This document shows, piece after piece, positions 8,786-16,748 of a stretch of DNA of 64,000 bases (within the stretch, counting starts at the first letter, position 1; each line of letters opens with the position of its first letter). The notes beneath the pieces were generated by a model that did not search any database, was not told the DNA's origin, and was given only the letters and a program-made list of their open reading frames with translations. Position numbers and translations under genes: made by a program. Source of the stretch: Haloferax sp046557615. GTDB taxonomy: Archaea > Halobacteriota > Halobacteria > Halobacteriales > Haloferacaceae. The stretch lies in NCBI RefSeq assembly GCF_046557615.1, contig NZ_JBKIII010000004.1, positions 1 through 64,000 on the forward strand, written 5' to 3'.

Positions 8786-9033
8786 GATGCGAAGATGATG
8801 AACAGGATGAGAAAGCCAAAGTACAGGACGACGAGGCCACCGAGAGCGCGAATGCGGAACGATTTCAGCTCTCGCTCTTCGTCGTAGTACGCCTCGCGAT
8901 ACGCTTCTATCTCGCTCGCATCGAGGCTATCTGGATGGCGTACACCTCGGTGAAGAACCAACAACGTCTCGGTTGGGTACGCCTCACCGCAGGTCGAGCA
9001 AACGTGTCGAGCGGGCGTCGTGTCGGTAGTCAT
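8782..9033 (-). CDS. Zinc-finger plus membrane-anchor microprotein
   Basis: 83 residues. The N-terminus has a C2H2-like finger (CSTCGEAYPTETLLVLHRGVRH: Cys-x2-Cys, x12-His, x4-His). A charged helix and one C-terminal membrane segment (LGGLVVLYFGFLILFIIF) follow. This combination suggests a membrane-tethered metal-binding or protein-binding adaptor rather than a free DNA-binding regulator. Its ATGA overlap with the downstream polytopic protein shows translational coupling, so the two products probably act together. The lipoprotein gene ends 54 bases upstream and is likely in the same operon. Confidence 0.75.
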   Translation of the reverse strand: MTTDTTPARHVCSTCGEAYPTETLLVLHRGVRHPDSLDASEIEAYREAYYDEERELKSFRIRALGGLVVLYFGFLILFIIFAS

Positions 9034-9087
9034 CCCACGTACCTCACTCTACGACCGCAGCGGGTTCTGAACGTTTCTGTATCCACG

Positions 9088-10152
9088 TCATCGCTCGAAC
9101 GACATCGGTTCGAACTCGAAAAATGCCGTTTCGTAGCCGTCGTGTCGGGCGATTTGTGGAGGAACATCGACCGAAAGGTCAATTGTATCGCCCGATTCGA
9201 GTGATTCGACCGGCAGACCGTAGTGATAGCTGAGGTCTGGGTCGAGCGTCCGTCGGAGTTGCACGTCATCGACCAGTGTTTCGCCGTCGCGCTCGACTGT
9301 CGCGCGCAGTCCCATCATCGGAAGGACGAACTCGTTGTGCGGTGTTCGCGCGGAGACATAGAGGTACGACTCGTCTGCATCGAATCGCGCACCATCGTCG
9401 ACGACGAAGCAGTCGAAGAGTGCGTCGCCGCTGGTCTGTCGTCCGAGGTGTGTTCCAGAGAGGTCGGAGATGGCGGGAGCGACGCCCGTCGGCATGTTCA
9501 TCATCTCCATCGGAGAGATTGCACCACGCTGCCCAGCACGGTCACCCAGTCTCGTGAGTTCGACGTCGTAGAGTTCGTCGGTGTCGAACTCGAACGAGAA
9601 CGTGGCTGTCTCTGCGGTTTCGAACCGCTCGGCGAACGAACCGGTTCGGTGGAGCGTCGTCCCGCCGACTTGGACGCGGGCCTCGTAGTCGCCTTCCCCG
9701 TCGAGTTCGTAGTTCGACCCGTAGTGGACGCCCATCTGTTGAGAGAGCATGGGATAGGCGACTTCTTCGCTCACGAGCGAGCCATCTTGGAGAATCTCAA
9801 TAGAGACGCCCGAATCGAGTGGGAGAATCGTTCCGGTCTCAGCGTCCCACACGGAGGCCATGAGATGCAAGGTGTCGTCGGCCTCGACGACGGTCTTCTG
9901 GAGTTCGCCACCGGCAACAGACCAAAATCGGTGTGGATAGGAGTAGGTGAGTGCGACGCCGTACGACCCGGCAGTCGTCATCCCGTACATCTTCATGCCC
10001 TCGGTAATCGCAGGGAGATAGACCGCAGTGGGTCGGTTTTCGACAAGTGGAGGGTCACGCCACGCGGACTGTCGTTCGAAGCCACCGAGACAGCCAGCAG
10101 TCGTCGCGAGCGCACCGAGTCCGAGCGTCTTGAGGGCGTCTCGTCGTTTCAT
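9088..10152 (-). CDS. Tat-exported lipoprotein, Tp34/P19-like metal-binding family
   Basis: 354 residues from ATG 10152. The N-terminus MKRRDALKTLGLGALATTAGC is a Tat signal (RR) with a lipobox ending at Cys21, giving a lipid-anchored surface protein. The first half has the Tp34/P19 iron-transport layout: an early Met-rich strand (MKMYGMTTAGSYGVALTYSY) and the diagnostic block around MLSQQMGVHYGSNYELDGEG. In this family Met and His ligands bind Cu or Fe at the cell surface. The C-terminal half repeats a similar beta-sandwich pattern (TPHNEFVLPMMGLRATVERD). Lying upstream of the zinc-finger/TM gene and polytopic protein, it may be the binding component of that unit. Confidence 0.75.
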   Translation of the reverse strand: MKRRDALKTLGLGALATTAGCLGGFERQSAWRDPPLVENRPTAVYLPAITEGMKMYGMTTAGSYGVALTYSYPHRFWSVAGGELQKTVVEADDTLHLMASVWDAETGTILPLDSGVSIEILQDGSLVSEEVAYPMLSQQMGVHYGSNYELDGEGDYEARVQVGGTTLHRTGSFAERFETAETATFSFEFDTDELYDVELTRLGDRAGQRGAISPMEMMNMPTGVAPAISDLSGTHLGRQTSGDALFDCFVVDDGARFDADESYLYVSARTPHNEFVLPMMGLRATVERDGETLVDDVQLRRTLDPDLSYHYGLPVESLESGDTIDLSVDVPPQIARHDGYETAFFEFEPMSFER

Positions 10153-10333
10153 TGTGGGAGTACCCCTCCTCACGGTGGGGCTATTGGTGGATTTTACGAG
10201 CGAGTCCGTATGGCGGTTGCGCTTCGAGACCGACATTCGATAGATAGACACAGGACAGACCGTGCATCCTATACCCGCTGAGCGATGGATTATCGGGTAC
10301 GATGAACGCGATTCGAACGACAGAGGGAGACAC

Positions 10334-10702
10334 ATGAGCGAGAAACTCGTCGAGTCGTTACCACCGCGAGCGATTCCCCAACAGGTCGTCTCAGAGTTAG
10401 AAGCTACCGACGCGATTCAGCAGGCCATCGCGGTCCGTGGATACAACGTCGAGCGAGACGGAGAAACCGTCGCGCTCGCGACACAGTTGTTAGTGAACGT
10501 TCGCGGGAAGTACATCCTCGGTCTCCACCTCTCGAACGGCGAGTGGCGCATCGTCTTCGACACCCGCGACCACCTCGAACTCGCCCAGGACGGCGCGCGA
10601 GCGGCCTACGAGGCTGCCCACGACGCACTGTACGAACGAGCGCCGTCGGACGCCGAAATCGACTGGGAGACGACACCGCGATTCTGGAACCCACCACAGT
10701 AA
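10334..10702 (+). CDS. Hypothetical small soluble protein
   Basis: 122 residues from ATG 10334; the frame is open upstream but the conserved-looking sequence begins MSEKLVESLPPRAIPQQVVSELE. It is predicted alpha/beta (helix 15-35, strands at IAVRGYNVERDGETVALATQLLVNVRGKYI), ending in an acidic helix and WETTPRFWNPPQ. I do not recognise it. Divergent from the Tp34-like lipoprotein gene, it may share a promoter region of about 180 bases with it. Confidence 0.6.
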   Translation: MSEKLVESLPPRAIPQQVVSELEATDAIQQAIAVRGYNVERDGETVALATQLLVNVRGKYILGLHLSNGEWRIVFDTRDHLELAQDGARAAYEAAHDALYERAPSDAEIDWETTPRFWNPPQ

Positions 10703-11133
10703 CTCGATTTTTGACGTTTTCGACGTCTCGAACACCAGTGTGTCCGCAGTAATTCTGTGAACTAGCTGAGCGAATAGCCCAACGCGCGCGTCTCGCACTA
10801 ATGTACTCGTAACTCGCCGAGGGCGTTCCTTCCGCGAGCGACAAGTAGTTGGTACGCAATTAGCGCTCGATTCGGCGTGAAATCACTCATTTAGGATTTC
10901 ATCGACGTTCAACTCCCCGCATTCGATGGGCCTTAGCGGACAATTCCAACTTGAGACTAAAGTGCCGTATTCAGCAGTTAGAGACCATATAACTGCCGTA
11001 ATAGATTGGTAAGGCATTGCGAAATTAAGTATATCCAGAACATACGGATAGTCAACAGGAAACGGATTCACGACCTCTCAGATGCTCCAGTTAGGTGGGC
11101 AGGGTGTGGGGTGGCCGTTCCTGGGGTAAAACA
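10703..11133. other. Intergenic region with an origin-box copy and the pilin promoter
   Basis: No supported gene. The first copy of the origin-box-like repeat lies at 10729-10757. An AT-rich stretch at 10960-11050 contains a TATA-like element (AATTAAGTATATCC, about 11023-11036) that could serve the pilin gene, implying a leader of roughly 75 bases. Confidence 0.45.
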
Positions 11134-11550
11134 ATGAATCTCAAAGAATTCCTTACAGAGTCTCGTGCAGTATCGCCCGTTATCGGTGTCATCCTGATGG
11201 TGGCCATCACGGTCATCCTCGCGGCCGTCATCGGCACGTTCGTACTCGGTCTCGGCGACCAAGTCGGCGACACCGCACCGCAAGCAAGTTTCAGCTTCGA
11301 ATACGATGGAACGTCTAACGTGACCATCACCCACGAGAGCGGTGAATCAATCTCCAGCGACGACCTGAGTGTGGTCGTCTCCTCGAACGCGAGCGCGGTT
11401 GCAACGTTCAACGACGGTGACGGTACGCTGAGTGCCGGTGAAACCATCGAAGTCGGCACTGGTAGCCTCGACTCTGGCGACGAAGTCCGCGTCGTCTGGA
11501 CCTCCGAATCCGGTGCGAACTCTGCAACCCTGCAGAAGTACACGCACTAA
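11134..11550 (+). CDS. Type IV pilin (archaeal PilA-like)
   Basis: 138 residues. After a short charged leader (MNLKEFLTESR) comes AVSPVIGVILMVAITVILAA, the hallmark H-domain of archaeal type IV pilins, followed by a Thr/Ser/Gly-rich beta head domain. A PibD-type prepilin peptidase would cut after the leader, and the helix would form the filament core used in surface adhesion. No pilus assembly ATPase or membrane platform is nearby, so this orphan pilin must use machinery encoded elsewhere. There are Asn-x-Ser/Thr sites (SNVTIT, SNASAV), so N-glycosylation is possible. Confidence 0.9.
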   Translation: MNLKEFLTESRAVSPVIGVILMVAITVILAAVIGTFVLGLGDQVGDTAPQASFSFEYDGTSNVTITHESGESISSDDLSVVVSSNASAVATFNDGDGTLSAGETIEVGTGSLDSGDEVRVVWTSESGANSATLQKYTH

Positions 11551-11733
11551 ATCGGTCGAAAAACGATAGATTGGATCGAACGAGCGGTGATGGGTTGACC
11601 GCGATTGGGTAGAAACACGCTGTTCCAGCAACCAACCCGTTTTCGGACATTCCGATTTTTTCGAAGACAGTACCCGAGTAGTCGTGTGATTGCACGACAA
11701 ACGTTCTTAACAGATTACGAATAATCCCTGTCT

Positions 11734-12210
11734 ATGCATCCCACGGCACAGCAATTTTCCGACGCCGTCCGCGACACACACGACTTCGACATTACCGTTC
11801 GTGAGTTTCCAGAAGGAACGAAGACAGCACAGGACGCTGCAGATGCGGTTGGGTGCGATATCGCGCAAATCGTCAAGAGCATCGTCATGCGCGTCGGCGA
11901 CGAAACGGTCGTCGTTCTCACGAGCGGCAATCACCGCGTCGATGAAACGGCGCTCGCCAGCGAGTTCGGTGTCGATGCCGGTGACGTTCGAAGTGCAAAC
12001 CCGTCAGAAGTGAAAACCACGACTGGATGGAGCATCGGCGGCGTCCCGCCGACGTGTCACGAAACACCCGTTCCCGTCCTTGCAGACCCCGTTTTCGAGA
12101 CGTTCGAGGAAGTATGGGCCGCCGCAGGCACACCAAAAGCCGTGTTTCGACTCACCCCATCAGAACTCCGTTCGATTGCCGACCCGCGGATGGCCGACGT
12201 CTTCGAGTAA
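11734..12210 (+). CDS. YbaK/ProX-type aminoacyl-tRNA deacylase
   Basis: 158 residues with the YbaK fold. Lys48 lies in the AQIVKSIVMR block and is the conserved catalytic/anchoring Lys of the family. SGNHRVDE follows at 64-71, and GWSIGGVPPTCH at 98-109 is the C-terminal signature loop. These free-standing proteins remove mischarged amino acids such as Cys or Ala from tRNA-Pro. Full length for the family. The message probably starts at or very near the ATG, as the upstream bases are AT-rich. It sits between two origin-box copies but is unrelated in function to replication. Confidence 0.85.
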   Translation: MHPTAQQFSDAVRDTHDFDITVREFPEGTKTAQDAADAVGCDIAQIVKSIVMRVGDETVVVLTSGNHRVDETALASEFGVDAGDVRSANPSEVKTTTGWSIGGVPPTCHETPVPVLADPVFETFEEVWAAAGTPKAVFRLTPSELRSIADPRMADVFE

Positions 12211-12278
12211 CCACGTCGACGAGTGACACGCTAATCGAACGTAGAGGAACACCACTCTGTCCGCTGTTCATCCGACCG

Positions 12279-12674
12279 TTAGAGTGGGTAACTGTGCTTC
12301 GAGACAAACTCTGCAAGCGACTGCTGAACGTCGGTGAGTGTGACGTGTGTCGGCATCGCGTCAGCGGACGCGTCTTTCAATCCAGTTCCCGTTGCGACGA
12401 CTGCAACGTCGTCACTCTCTTCGAGTACGCCATCGGCGACGAGTTGCTTCGTGCCAGCAAGCGCGGCTGTGGACGCGGCCTCGACGCTGAGTCCGGCGTC
12501 GGTTGCGAGTACACGCTGAGCGCGCCGGATTTCGTCGTTGGTGACCGAGATGACTGCATCCCAGTCGAACGACGACGAATCAGTATCGAGCCACAGCGGT
12601 TCACCACACTCGCACCGAGCAACCAGGTCCGTGGTTCGGGTACCACAGTCGTAACACACTCGTTGGAGAGCCAT
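12279..12674 (-). pseudogene. Threonine synthase remnant with large internal deletion
   Basis: 131 codons. Residues 1-31 are the N-terminal zinc ribbon of haloarchaeal threonine synthases (Cys7, Cys10, Cys21, Cys23; CYDCGTRT and CECGEPLWLDT). At about residue 40 the sequence jumps to the C-terminal end of the same enzyme: VTNDEIRRAQRVLATDAG, EAASTAALAG, VAVVATGTGLKDA. The roughly 250 intervening residues with the PLP-binding Lys and phosphate cup are absent, so no catalysis is possible. The deletion is in frame and a tail continues to an intact stop. It is flanked by origin-box copies at 12247 and 12781. A repurposed small zinc protein is conceivable but unproven. Confidence 0.75.
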
Positions 12675-13256
12675 TCGTGTCTCTTTGTCCGCCGAAGGGT
12701 GCAAAATGACTTTCTCCTGTGGTCGAACCGAGTGACGACGAGAGAAGTATCGTATCACGAACCCACGTTCGACGGGCACAACACCACGATGTCCGCTGTT
12801 TTTTTTATCTGATCTGCGCCTGTCGCAGTTTCAGTGCTATCACGCCGTTATTTTTCGTGTGTGTTTCGGCCAACGTGTACGGAATTCTAATCTGGATTTA
12901 CCGTTTTTGTACCGAATAGAAAACCCACTCAGGGAGTGGTAGATGACTTGAAAGCGGTGAAAACAACGGACATACTGGGGTTGGTATCAGTGTCGTATCG
13001 ACACGGTTCATCTCGGTTAAAGGGACGAAAGTAGAAGCGGCCGACAGGTTCCTCAGGCAGTCCCGTCCCAGAGAGGGTTCGAACACCGTTGTGTCCGTAG
13101 TATTCAGTCGTTTCGAGAGTGCTATTCACTGAAATATGAAATTCAGTAATAATGATACGTTGGAAAGTGGTCAACAGTTCAAATCAACAGTTCGAACGTA
13201 GCAATTCACGCAATAATTCGAACACAGTATTTGGATACTCGAAAGGGTCGATAGTT
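12675..13256. other. Non-coding stretch with origin-box repeats
   Basis: No supported gene. It holds three origin-box-like copies: 12781-12800 (plus, followed by a run of eight T at 12799-12806 that may end transcription), 12961-12985 (minus, degenerate) and 13079-13107 (plus). The rest is AT-richer than the flanking genes. Confidence 0.5.
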
Positions 13257-14501
13257 TCACACGAAATCGTTGAGAGTGCGCTTCGAGTCGGTGTTGAGAT
13301 ACGACTCGATGGTCTCGTGAACTCCCACGAGGTCGATAGTATCCTGCATCGCCGAGATTATGAGTTCGACATCCATATCGAGTGCGTATTCGCGGTAGGT
13401 GCCACCGCGACGCCCTTCGTTTCGTTCGGTGACCGAGACGATACCGAGCATGGCGAGTTCGCTGAGGTGGTCACGCATTCGTCTCGGGACGAGCGGGTCT
13501 CGATTTGCGAGTTCGGCAAAGCGCGTGTATCGTGGCCGGACATCACGAGAGCGAATCGGTGTCTCTCCTTCGAGGTCGAGCGTCAACAACGAGTAGAGAA
13601 CGAGATGGCCGTGTTCGGTGAGCCCGTTGATTCCTTCTTTAATTCGACCGCGTTCGAGCGCGCGTCGTCCACGTTTGACGTGTTCTTCGGTGACTCGGTT
13701 GGTCTCCTCGTCTCGGGCCAAGTCGCCTGCTTTCATCAGCAAGTCGATGGACTGCCGTGCGTCACCTGCGTCTTTTGCACCGTAGGCCGCACACAGTGGA
13801 ATCACTTCGTCGGCGAGGACGTCTTCACGGAACGCAACCTCGGCACGTTGTTCGAGAATCGCTTGTAGATTTTTCGCGTTGTAGGCAGGGAAGTGGATTT
13901 CTTGTTCACACAACGAACTCTTGACTTTGGGAGAGAGGTCGTCCCGGAAGGAAAAGTCGTTAGAGATACCGATGAGACCGACTTTGGCGGACGACAAGTT
14001 TCCATTCGCGCGTGCGCGCGGAAGTTGATAGAGAATGCTATCGTCGTTGACGTGGTCGATCTCGTCGAGGACGACGGTAATCGTTCCACCGCACTCGTCG
14101 AGTCCTTCCCAGAGCATTCCATACACCGAACCCAATGGATATCCAGTCGTGCTGATCTGGTTCGACTCGCTTCGAAGCTCGTTGACGAGACGAGTCGCAA
14201 TCTGATACGAACTCGTCAGTCCATCGCAGTTGAGAAAGATGACGGTGAGGTCGATATCGTCGTATCGGCGGGCGTCTTCACGGAGGTGAGAGAGGAGATA
14301 CCGCGACGCAGCGGTCTTTCCAACACCAGTCTTCCCGTAGAGGAAGATGTTGTTCGGTTGCTCTCCGTTAATCACGGGTTGGAGGGCCGCCTGAAAGGTT
14401 CGAAGCTCTTTGTCACGCCCCACGAGTTCCTCGGGTTGGTAGTCCTCGCGGAGGGCATCCCGATCACGGTAGATCTCGGTATCTCGCTCAAAGAGGGGCA
14501 T
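13257..14501 (-). CDS. Orc1/Cdc6-family replication initiator
   Basis: 414 residues. AAA+ core: Walker A GKTGVGKT at 56-63, Walker B with DEID at 146-149 and sensor 1 GISND at 178-182. The winged-helix domain fills the last 110 residues (HLSELAMLGIVSVTERNEG). Archaeal Orc1/Cdc6 binds origin recognition boxes, melts the neighbouring AT-rich element and loads MCM. It is transcribed away from an AT-rich core flanked by inverted box copies, the usual haloarchaeal arrangement of initiator gene next to its own origin. Haloarchaea have many such paralogues, each tied to one replicon, so I give no paralogue number. Confidence 0.95.
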   Translation of the reverse strand: MPLFERDTEIYRDRDALREDYQPEELVGRDKELRTFQAALQPVINGEQPNNIFLYGKTGVGKTAASRYLLSHLREDARRYDDIDLTVIFLNCDGLTSSYQIATRLVNELRSESNQISTTGYPLGSVYGMLWEGLDECGGTITVVLDEIDHVNDDSILYQLPRARANGNLSSAKVGLIGISNDFSFRDDLSPKVKSSLCEQEIHFPAYNAKNLQAILEQRAEVAFREDVLADEVIPLCAAYGAKDAGDARQSIDLLMKAGDLARDEETNRVTEEHVKRGRRALERGRIKEGINGLTEHGHLVLYSLLTLDLEGETPIRSRDVRPRYTRFAELANRDPLVPRRMRDHLSELAMLGIVSVTERNEGRRGGTYREYALDMDVELIISAMQDTIDLVGVHETIESYLNTDSKRTLNDFV

Positions 14502-14560
14502 GTGAACACGATTCGTTCACTTTCTTTATAAAACCACCGCGTCCGGAGTGTCCGCTGTTC
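14502..14560 (-). promoter_or_regulatory. cdc6 promoter overlapping an origin box
   Basis: Read on the minus strand, a TATA element (TTTATAAAG, plus-strand 14522-14530) lies about 26 bases before the cdc6 ATG, predicting a leaderless message. Between TATA and ATG is a 6-7-6 inverted repeat (GTGAAC 14502-14507, GTTCAC 14515-14520). Immediately upstream of the TATA box, 14532-14560 holds a full origin box fused to a half-site. Bound initiator would therefore block or modulate its own promoter. Confidence 0.6.
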
Positions 14561-14973
14561 TGATTATATATAAAGAAGCCCGCGAACACACCCCCTCCAC
14601 TTTGTCCGCTGTTGTTGGTCTCGAAGGTGTGGGAAGGGAGAAGAACGGGAATATTGTAACAGCAAAGATTTAATACAAATACAGTTCAACCAAATCCGTA
14701 CTGGAGATAAACTAATACTAAAAGAAGTGAAGATTAGTGAAGGTTACCGACCGTGTGCCTTGACTGACTCTCATCCGAGGAAATTACTTCCGCTTCTTTC
14801 GGCACCCCCTACTCTCTCGGCACGAGAACAGCGGACAAAGTGGTGTGAGTGTTCACTACCGTTCGTCCCTCCGTGAGGCAGACTCAAACGTGACTCACAC
14901 GACTAGTTGTATCCAACGGCCACTTCGTTCTGTAAACCGTTCTGTGGTCAGAACTGCGGACATCGTGGTGTCT
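14532..14973. other. Candidate replication origin core
   Basis: Two box copies in plus orientation (14532-14560, a box overlapped by a half-site; 14594-14615) and two in minus orientation (14826-14854; 14950-14973) face each other across an AT-rich stretch, about 14641-14745, that would serve as the duplex unwinding element. Inverted boxes flanking an AT-rich element beside cdc6 is the standard haloarchaeal origin layout. The boxes do not show the G-rich end common in chromosomal haloarchaeal ORBs, which suggests a replicon-specific initiator. Replication activity is inferred. Confidence 0.75.
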
Positions 14974-15188
14974 CTGTCTGGTCTCCGAGTTCTTCCTTGA
15001 TTTCTCGATTCGTCCGTATTCCCCATGTTTCTCGTGTTTTCCCCGGAGAATCCTAACTGCACTTCGAGAATCGGAGGCTCACTTCCATGAGTTATTCCTA
15101 CCGACGATTAGTTTTCGGCGAGGTTGGTCGCTGTTTTGGCTCTCGGAAGACATCTCCCCACCGAGGCTGTTGACCAACGTGGTCGCCC

Positions 15189-15311
15189 GAACACCATCAT
15201 GTCCGCTGTTCTCGACTCGGTTCTGTACTAATTTCTCCGGACATCGTGGTGTGTTTCGCTACTCGACCCATTCAAAATTGACAACCGAACTACGGACGCG
15301 GTGGTGTTGTG
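15189..15311. repeat. Right arm of the origin-box-like repeat array
   Basis: Three copies within 123 bases: plus orientation at 15189-15212, minus at 15236-15256 and minus at 15286-15311. The last has the CACCACCGCGTCCG variant also seen at 14532. Their close spacing next to the stop of the ParA operon suggests a second binding cluster. Confidence 0.65.
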
Positions 15312-15366
15312 GCTGCCCGCTTCATGCTTTGGATTGCGGCCTCTCTCGAATTTTAGACTCTCGGCA

Positions 15367-15879
15367 CTACTCGTCTCTCGTTTCGAGGATTGCCTCGACG
15401 ATTTCGTCTGGGTGTTCGGTTGCAATCCGGACGAGTGCATCGTGAAACTCTCGCCCGGTCAAGTTTCGAATGTCGTGGTCTTTCCGAAGGAGTGACTCGA
15501 CTTCGAATTCTGCGTCATCGAGTTGGTCGAGCGTCGCTCGACGGACGTAGATGCTTTTGGCAGTCGTCGCTTCGAATTCGAAGGCTGGTTCGGACCCATC
15601 GGACTCACTCTCGTCAGGTTCGGGTTTGTTGTCTTCCTCCTCTTTGTACCCGTTCTCGGTGACCGCCTCGTCGTCCAGAACTGACCCACGTTCATCCTCG
15701 TGTGTGTCTTCGCCCGAACTCTCGACGATTTCTTCTTCAGTACTCGCTGCACTCTCGTTGCTACTCGACGAGGACTGTGATTCGTCTGTTTGTTTTCCGG
15801 TTTGGTCGGTATCACTCTTGGCGTCACCGTCGCCATCCATTGCTTCACCGAGACCAGCGAATCGGTTCTCCTTAGGCAT
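15367..15879 (-). CDS. Acidic protein encoded downstream of ParA, candidate partition partner
   Basis: 170 residues from ATG 15879 (MPKENRFAGLGEAMDGDGD), overlapping the ParA stop by eight bases. Residues about 15-110 are a disordered Ser/Glu/Asp-rich linker. The C-terminal 60 residues are ordered (SIYVRRATLDQLDDAEFEVE, LTGREFHDALVRIATEHPDE) and resemble small DNA-binding or dimerisation modules. Haloarchaeal ParA genes of secondary replicons are often followed by such a non-ParB-like protein. By position it is the likely centromere-binding or ATPase-stimulating partner. No ParB motif is present. Confidence 0.6.
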   Translation of the reverse strand: MPKENRFAGLGEAMDGDGDAKSDTDQTGKQTDESQSSSSSNESAASTEEEIVESSGEDTHEDERGSVLDDEAVTENGYKEEEDNKPEPDESESDGSEPAFEFEATTAKSIYVRRATLDQLDDAEFEVESLLRKDHDIRNLTGREFHDALVRIATEHPDEIVEAILETRDE

Positions 15880-16696
15880 CGTCAACGCCTCCTCGCTCGA
15901 CGATTGCTGCGAGCTGGTCGAGTCGTTCGAGCATATCATTCTCCGGGTCGAATTCGCGGAGTGTTTTCCCGTCTCTCCACGCCCGACTGAAGGCAATTCG
16001 ATGGCGAATTCCCGGGCCTTTGGAGTTCGAATCGTCAAAGAGTTCCGACCGAGCGAATGCCGGGAGGAAGGGTTCGAATGGCGACTCTTCGAGGTTTTGA
16101 ATGATACGCCGCTCTTCGTTGTTTCCGGTGAGGTCGTTGGGGACGATTGCGAGGATATCGAGGTCTACTTCGCGACGGATTGGCCCGACTTGCTGTTCGT
16201 ACATCCGTTCGAAACCGCTGACGCTCGGCTCGCTCATCAGCAAAGGAACGACGACGTTTCCAGTGCCGATGAGCGCAGCGTCGGAGAGCGGGCCAAGACT
16301 TGGGGGCGAATCGATGACGATGTAGTCGTAGTCCTCACCAAGGAGCGGTTCGACGATTCGCCGCCGAACCCATAGTACTCCGAACGTCGAGTTACGAACA
16401 CGGTCTTCGATATCGTCTAAATCGACGTGGGAAGGCAACACGTCGAACTGCTCGCGAGACTGGACGACTTCGCGAACGTCGAGTGGGTCATCGTCGGTAA
16501 GAACGTCACCGATGTTCTCTTCGTCAGATTCGTACTGTGCTTTCAATCCGACTCCTTCGGTCGCGTTTCCTTGCTGGTCGAGGTCGACGAGAAGAACGTC
16601 GTTCCCTCGTGCTGCGAGCGCGTCCGCGAGATTAATTGCGAGCGTCGTCTTCCCGACGCCACCCTTCTGTAGCGAAACGCTCACTGCGCGAGACAT
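15872..16696 (-). CDS. parA: ParA/Soj-family partition ATPase
   Basis: 274 residues. The deviant Walker A KGGVGKTT is at 11-18, the A' strand is VLLVDLDQQGNAT, and the Walker B region is YDYIVIDSPPSLGPLSDAAL. Full length for ParA. These ATPases form nucleoid-bound gradients that segregate low-copy replicons. A good Shine-Dalgarno sequence (GGAGGG on the minus strand, about 16703-16709) precedes the ATG. A TATA-like element (AATTATAC, about 16723-16730) abuts a palindrome at 16732-16748. Encoded about 1 kb beyond the origin core on the same strand as cdc6, as expected for a replication-partition cassette. Confidence 0.92.
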   Translation of the reverse strand: MSRAVSVSLQKGGVGKTTLAINLADALAARGNDVLLVDLDQQGNATEGVGLKAQYESDEENIGDVLTDDDPLDVREVVQSREQFDVLPSHVDLDDIEDRVRNSTFGVLWVRRRIVEPLLGEDYDYIVIDSPPSLGPLSDAALIGTGNVVVPLLMSEPSVSGFERMYEQQVGPIRREVDLDILAIVPNDLTGNNEERRIIQNLEESPFEPFLPAFARSELFDDSNSKGPGIRHRIAFSRAWRDGKTLREFDPENDMLERLDQLAAIVERGGVDDA

Positions 16697-16731
16697 TTAT
16701 CGGCCCTCCTGCGTCTCAAACAGTGTATAAT

Positions 16732-16748
16732 TTTCACAATTTGTGAAA
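16732..16748. promoter_or_regulatory. Palindrome at the parA promoter
   Basis: TTTCACAA and TTGTGAAA form a perfect 8-1-8 inverted repeat directly next to the TATA-like element, 36 bases upstream of the parA start codon. A likely operator for autoregulation by ParA or its partner, or part of the centromere. The palindrome is seen; the role is inferred. Confidence 0.55.

Larger units (their letters stand above)
10729..13107 (+). repeat. Left arm of the origin-box-like repeat array
   Basis: Copies sharing the pattern CACCACNNTGTCCGCNGTT occur at about 10729-10757, 12247-12269, 12781-12800 and 13079-13107 on the plus strand, and a degenerate one at 12961-12985 on the minus strand. All lie between genes. 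They match the copies around the AT-rich core upstream of cdc6 and so are read as Orc1/Cdc6 recognition boxes (ORBs). Similarity is seen; binding is inferred from the neighbouring initiator gene. Confidence 0.65.
14502..15366. other. Gene-free origin region
   Basis: No supported gene in these 865 bases. Apart from the core it holds three further box copies on the right: 15189-15212 (plus), 15236-15256 (minus) and 15286-15311 (minus). A GC-richer spacer with no recognised content lies between 14980 and 15180. Confidence 0.6.
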
